Assembly: GCA_029257435.1 (NCBI GenBank)
Contig: JARIBI010000035.1
Location: 28,981 to 92,980 of the forward strand
DNA from: Sporosarcina sp.
GTDB taxonomy: Bacteria; Bacillota; Bacilli; Bacillales_A; Planococcaceae
Direction: 5' to 3'
Length of the DNA: 64,000 bases
The translations under genes were made by a program, and so were the position numbers. Shown piece after piece: positions 62,577-64,000 of the stretch. Every line of letters begins with the position of its first letter. The first letter of the stretch is position 1. The notes below the pieces were generated by a model, which was not told the origin of the DNA, did no database searches, and was given only the letters and a program-made list of their open reading frames with translations.

Positions 62577-62623
62577 ACAGAACACCCTTCCCAATTGTTT
62601 TTTATACACATTCAATAGAACGC

Positions 62624-62747
62624 AAAAAAAGCCCTTGGGCGGTTTGGTTGCATAGCAAATAAAATGAAAAAATGCTATGAATCTCAAACAGCCCAAAGGC
62701 TTTAATATAGTCATAACCGCAGAATCGCTCAAAAAGAGGGATTTGCA
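62624..62747 (-). promoter_or_regulatory. Leader element E: variant copy of hairpin-GGTGAC attenuator
   Basis: Minus-strand copy with TGCAAATCC (62747-62739), hairpin and CTGC, but GGTTATGACTA replaces GGTGACGACTA: two bases are inserted into the otherwise invariant part. AGCCTTTGGGC pairs with GCCCAAGGGCT, then T7; CATAGCA../TGCTATG is nested. Confidence 0.8.
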
Positions 62748-62776
62748 ATAAAAGTAAAAGTAATGTGTATAGGCTT

Positions 62777-62805
62777 AGTTTATCAAATGTTTGTAGAACA
62801 GGCAA
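62777..62805 (-). promoter_or_regulatory. Promoter of leader E
   Basis: TTGCCT (62805-62800), 17 bases, TAAACT (62782-62777), then 29 bases to TGCAAATCC. Confidence 0.68.
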
Positions 62806-62817
62806 GCGAGCATTTCA

Positions 62818-63126
62818 TCACTTAGAAGGTTCGTATGTACAAAAAGCAACCGTATCGTTTTCGGCTTGTTCACATAACATTTCAAAGACAGTCTGGTCTA
62901 TGATAAATCGAAAATCCTCATTATCCATCACTATTAGATCGCGTGGTGCTTCAGCCATACTAAATTCCATTACTTTAGCCACTACACTCTCTACATGTTT
63001 TTTCTTTCCGAAATCATCGTGCGATAGCGTGTTTTTTGTGAGTCCAGCAAAAACAAAGATCTCTAATTCATTATCATCATTGATAAATACATTCTTTGTA
63101 CGTAAATATACATACTCTTGTAACAT
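62818..63126 (-). CDS. Hypothetical protein
   Basis: 102 residues from ATG 63126 (GTAGGCG upstream; 63150 is an alternative start). Acidic, mixed alpha/beta (ELEIFVFAGLTKN; DLIVMDNEDFRFIID). No family recognised. It ends 13 bases upstream of the leader E -35 box. Confidence 0.65.
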   Translation of the reverse strand: MLQEYVYLRTKNVFINDDNELEIFVFAGLTKNTLSHDDFGKKKHVESVVAKVMEFSMAEAPRDLIVMDNEDFRFIIDQTVFEMLCEQAENDTVAFCTYEPSK

Positions 63127-63268
63127 ACGAATGCGCCTACTTCCTAGCATATATATATTTTAAAACGTGTTGATATATCCCTACAATACCAACCATATCA
63201 TTTAGATGCAATGAGTTTTTTACGTCATTATCAGACAATTTTCGCTGATAATTGGTTCAATTAGGAAA

Positions 63269-64000
63269 TTACTCAGTGCTTTTATTACTCACAACCTTGT
63301 TTTTACCCGAACTTTTTGCTGAATACATCCGCTCATCTGCTAATCGGATTATCTTCTTGCCATCTTCTTTCCCCTTAGCAACCCCGACACTAACTGTAAC
63401 AGTGGTCTTTTTGCTAACCAAACGACAGAAGCGTTCACCTAACTCTACAGCATCCCCAGTATGCACAATTCCAACAAGTTCCTCTCCGCCAAAACGACAC
63501 GCATATCCACTCTTTCCAATCACTTCTTGCAAAAGAGCACCTGTTTGTCGAAGCACAACATCCCCTTCTTCATGCCCTTTGGTATCGTTAAGCTGCTTGA
63601 AGTTATCAATATCTGCGAATATAATGCCGATTTCACCTGTCTTTGCGAGTTGATCCGCTTTGCGGAATAAGAAACTTTTATTATAGAGTCCCGTAAGTCC
63701 GTCCGTTAAGCTATTAACACTTGCTGTCTGCAATAACGCGACAACACGACTGAAGAAACGACTCAAGTCATAGCCGAGTAATACAACTAAGCACAAGCCA
63801 AAGAGAAAACGTCCTCCATTATAGGGAATCCAGTGACCAACCAACACGAATAGACCGGATAAGAGGAATAGATATGGGTAAGCACTTACCTCTACTTGTC
63901 CATTTCGTTGTGCAAGAAGTAACTGAACCCCAATGCCAATGAATCCCGCAGCCGCCACCATTCCGCCCATTGTAGGGGATAGAGGGATGCATATTAGATT
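63269..64000 (-). CDS. Membrane-bound GGDEF diguanylate cyclase, N-terminus beyond right edge
   Basis: The frame is open to base 64000, so the visible 244 residues are probably a C-terminal part; ATG 63970 is possible but has no clear ribosome site. Several membrane segments (visible part about 10-85) precede the GGDEF domain: DGLTGLYNKSFLF, FADIDNFKQLND, the active site FGGEEL and SVGVAKG. Such enzymes make the second messenger c-di-GMP from GTP. All key residues seem intact. On a plasmid it would alter motility, adhesion or biofilm in the host cell, which could help mating. Confidence 0.88.
   Translation of the reverse strand, partial: NLICIPLSPTMGGMVAAAGFIGIGVQLLLAQRNGQVEVSAYPYLFLLSGLFVLVGHWIPYNGGRFLFGLCLVVLLGYDLSRFFSRVVALLQTASVNSLTDGLTGLYNKSFLFRKADQLAKTGEIGIIFADIDNFKQLNDTKGHEEGDVVLRQTGALLQEVIGKSGYACRFGGEELVGIVHTGDAVELGERFCRLVSKKTTVTVSVGVAKGKEDGKKIIRLADERMYSAKSSGKNKVVSNKSTE

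Noticed and set aside
1..64000. CRISPR arrays, tRNA or rRNA genes, transposases
   Set aside because: No regularly spaced repeats other than the iterons, no tRNA-like cloverleaf, no rRNA stretch and no transposase motif were seen.

Overview
The window looks like about two thirds of a large conjugative plasmid from a low-GC Gram-positive bacterium (Bacillota, most likely Bacillales). Pointers are the AAGGAGG-type ribosome binding sites, TTG/GTG starts, a Rep_3-type initiator beside iterons, a Gram-positive type IV secretion (T4SS) gene set, and families typical of Bacillales plasmids and phages (YolD, DUF2187, DUF5348, XerS-like recombinase, AbrB). No rRNA, tRNA, CRISPR array or complete insertion sequence was seen. 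The genus cannot be fixed from sequence alone.

Layout. (1) 1-4.3 kb, minus strand: Rad52-like annealing protein, plasmid-borne sliding clamp (DnaN paralogue), two unknown proteins, an E2-like (Prok-E2 family D / PRTRC protein B-like) protein and a gene cut by the left edge. (2) 4.4-17.8 kb, plus strand: transfer region with a ParA-like ATPase without the Walker lysine, a DUF4258 protein, a DUF3854/Toprim-like primase-related protein, pilin-like VirB2, PrgI/VirB3-like protein, a VirB4-associated membrane protein, VirB4 ATPase, a very long VirB6-like protein, a lytic transglycosylase/M23 hydrolase and a small anchored protein. No relaxase or coupling protein is present here. (3) 17.8-38.5 kb: accessory region with two tyrosine recombinases, AbrB, HEPN/RES protein, HEXXH protease, membrane/coiled-coil proteins, a PD-(D/E)XK-like protein, a lipoprotein nuclease, a YolD operon and an MmeI-like restriction-modification enzyme. 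(4) 38.7-54.9 kb, minus strand: a second wall hydrolase, many small plasmid proteins, SNF2-like helicase and two antirestriction-like metallopeptidase proteins. (5) 55.0-57.0 kb: iteron origin and initiator. (6) 57.1-64 kb: DUF6094 methyltransferase-like protein, SSB, small proteins, and a membrane GGDEF protein cut by the right edge.

The most striking feature is not a gene. Seven leaders carry the same structured element: a short hairpin closed by GC-rich ends and followed by GGTGAC, then an intrinsic terminator whose 5' arm always contains CTTTGG and whose loop holds a second hairpin, just ahead of the ribosome binding site. Six of the seven have a -10 box exactly 29-30 nt before the element. 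They control the Rad52/clamp/E2 operon, the ArdC/SNF2 operon, the operon next to the origin, the DUF4258/primase operon and others. They look like one attenuator regulon spread over the plasmid. Eight genes also share an unusual SD-like string, GGRAAGGGTGT.

How the parts fit: origin plus initiator, SSB, clamp, primase-like, helicase and Rad52-like proteins would support replication, strand annealing and establishment; the plus-strand operon builds the transfer channel; antirestriction-like proteins and a restriction-modification enzyme deal with host and competitor DNA; the recombinase-bounded centre is the cargo.
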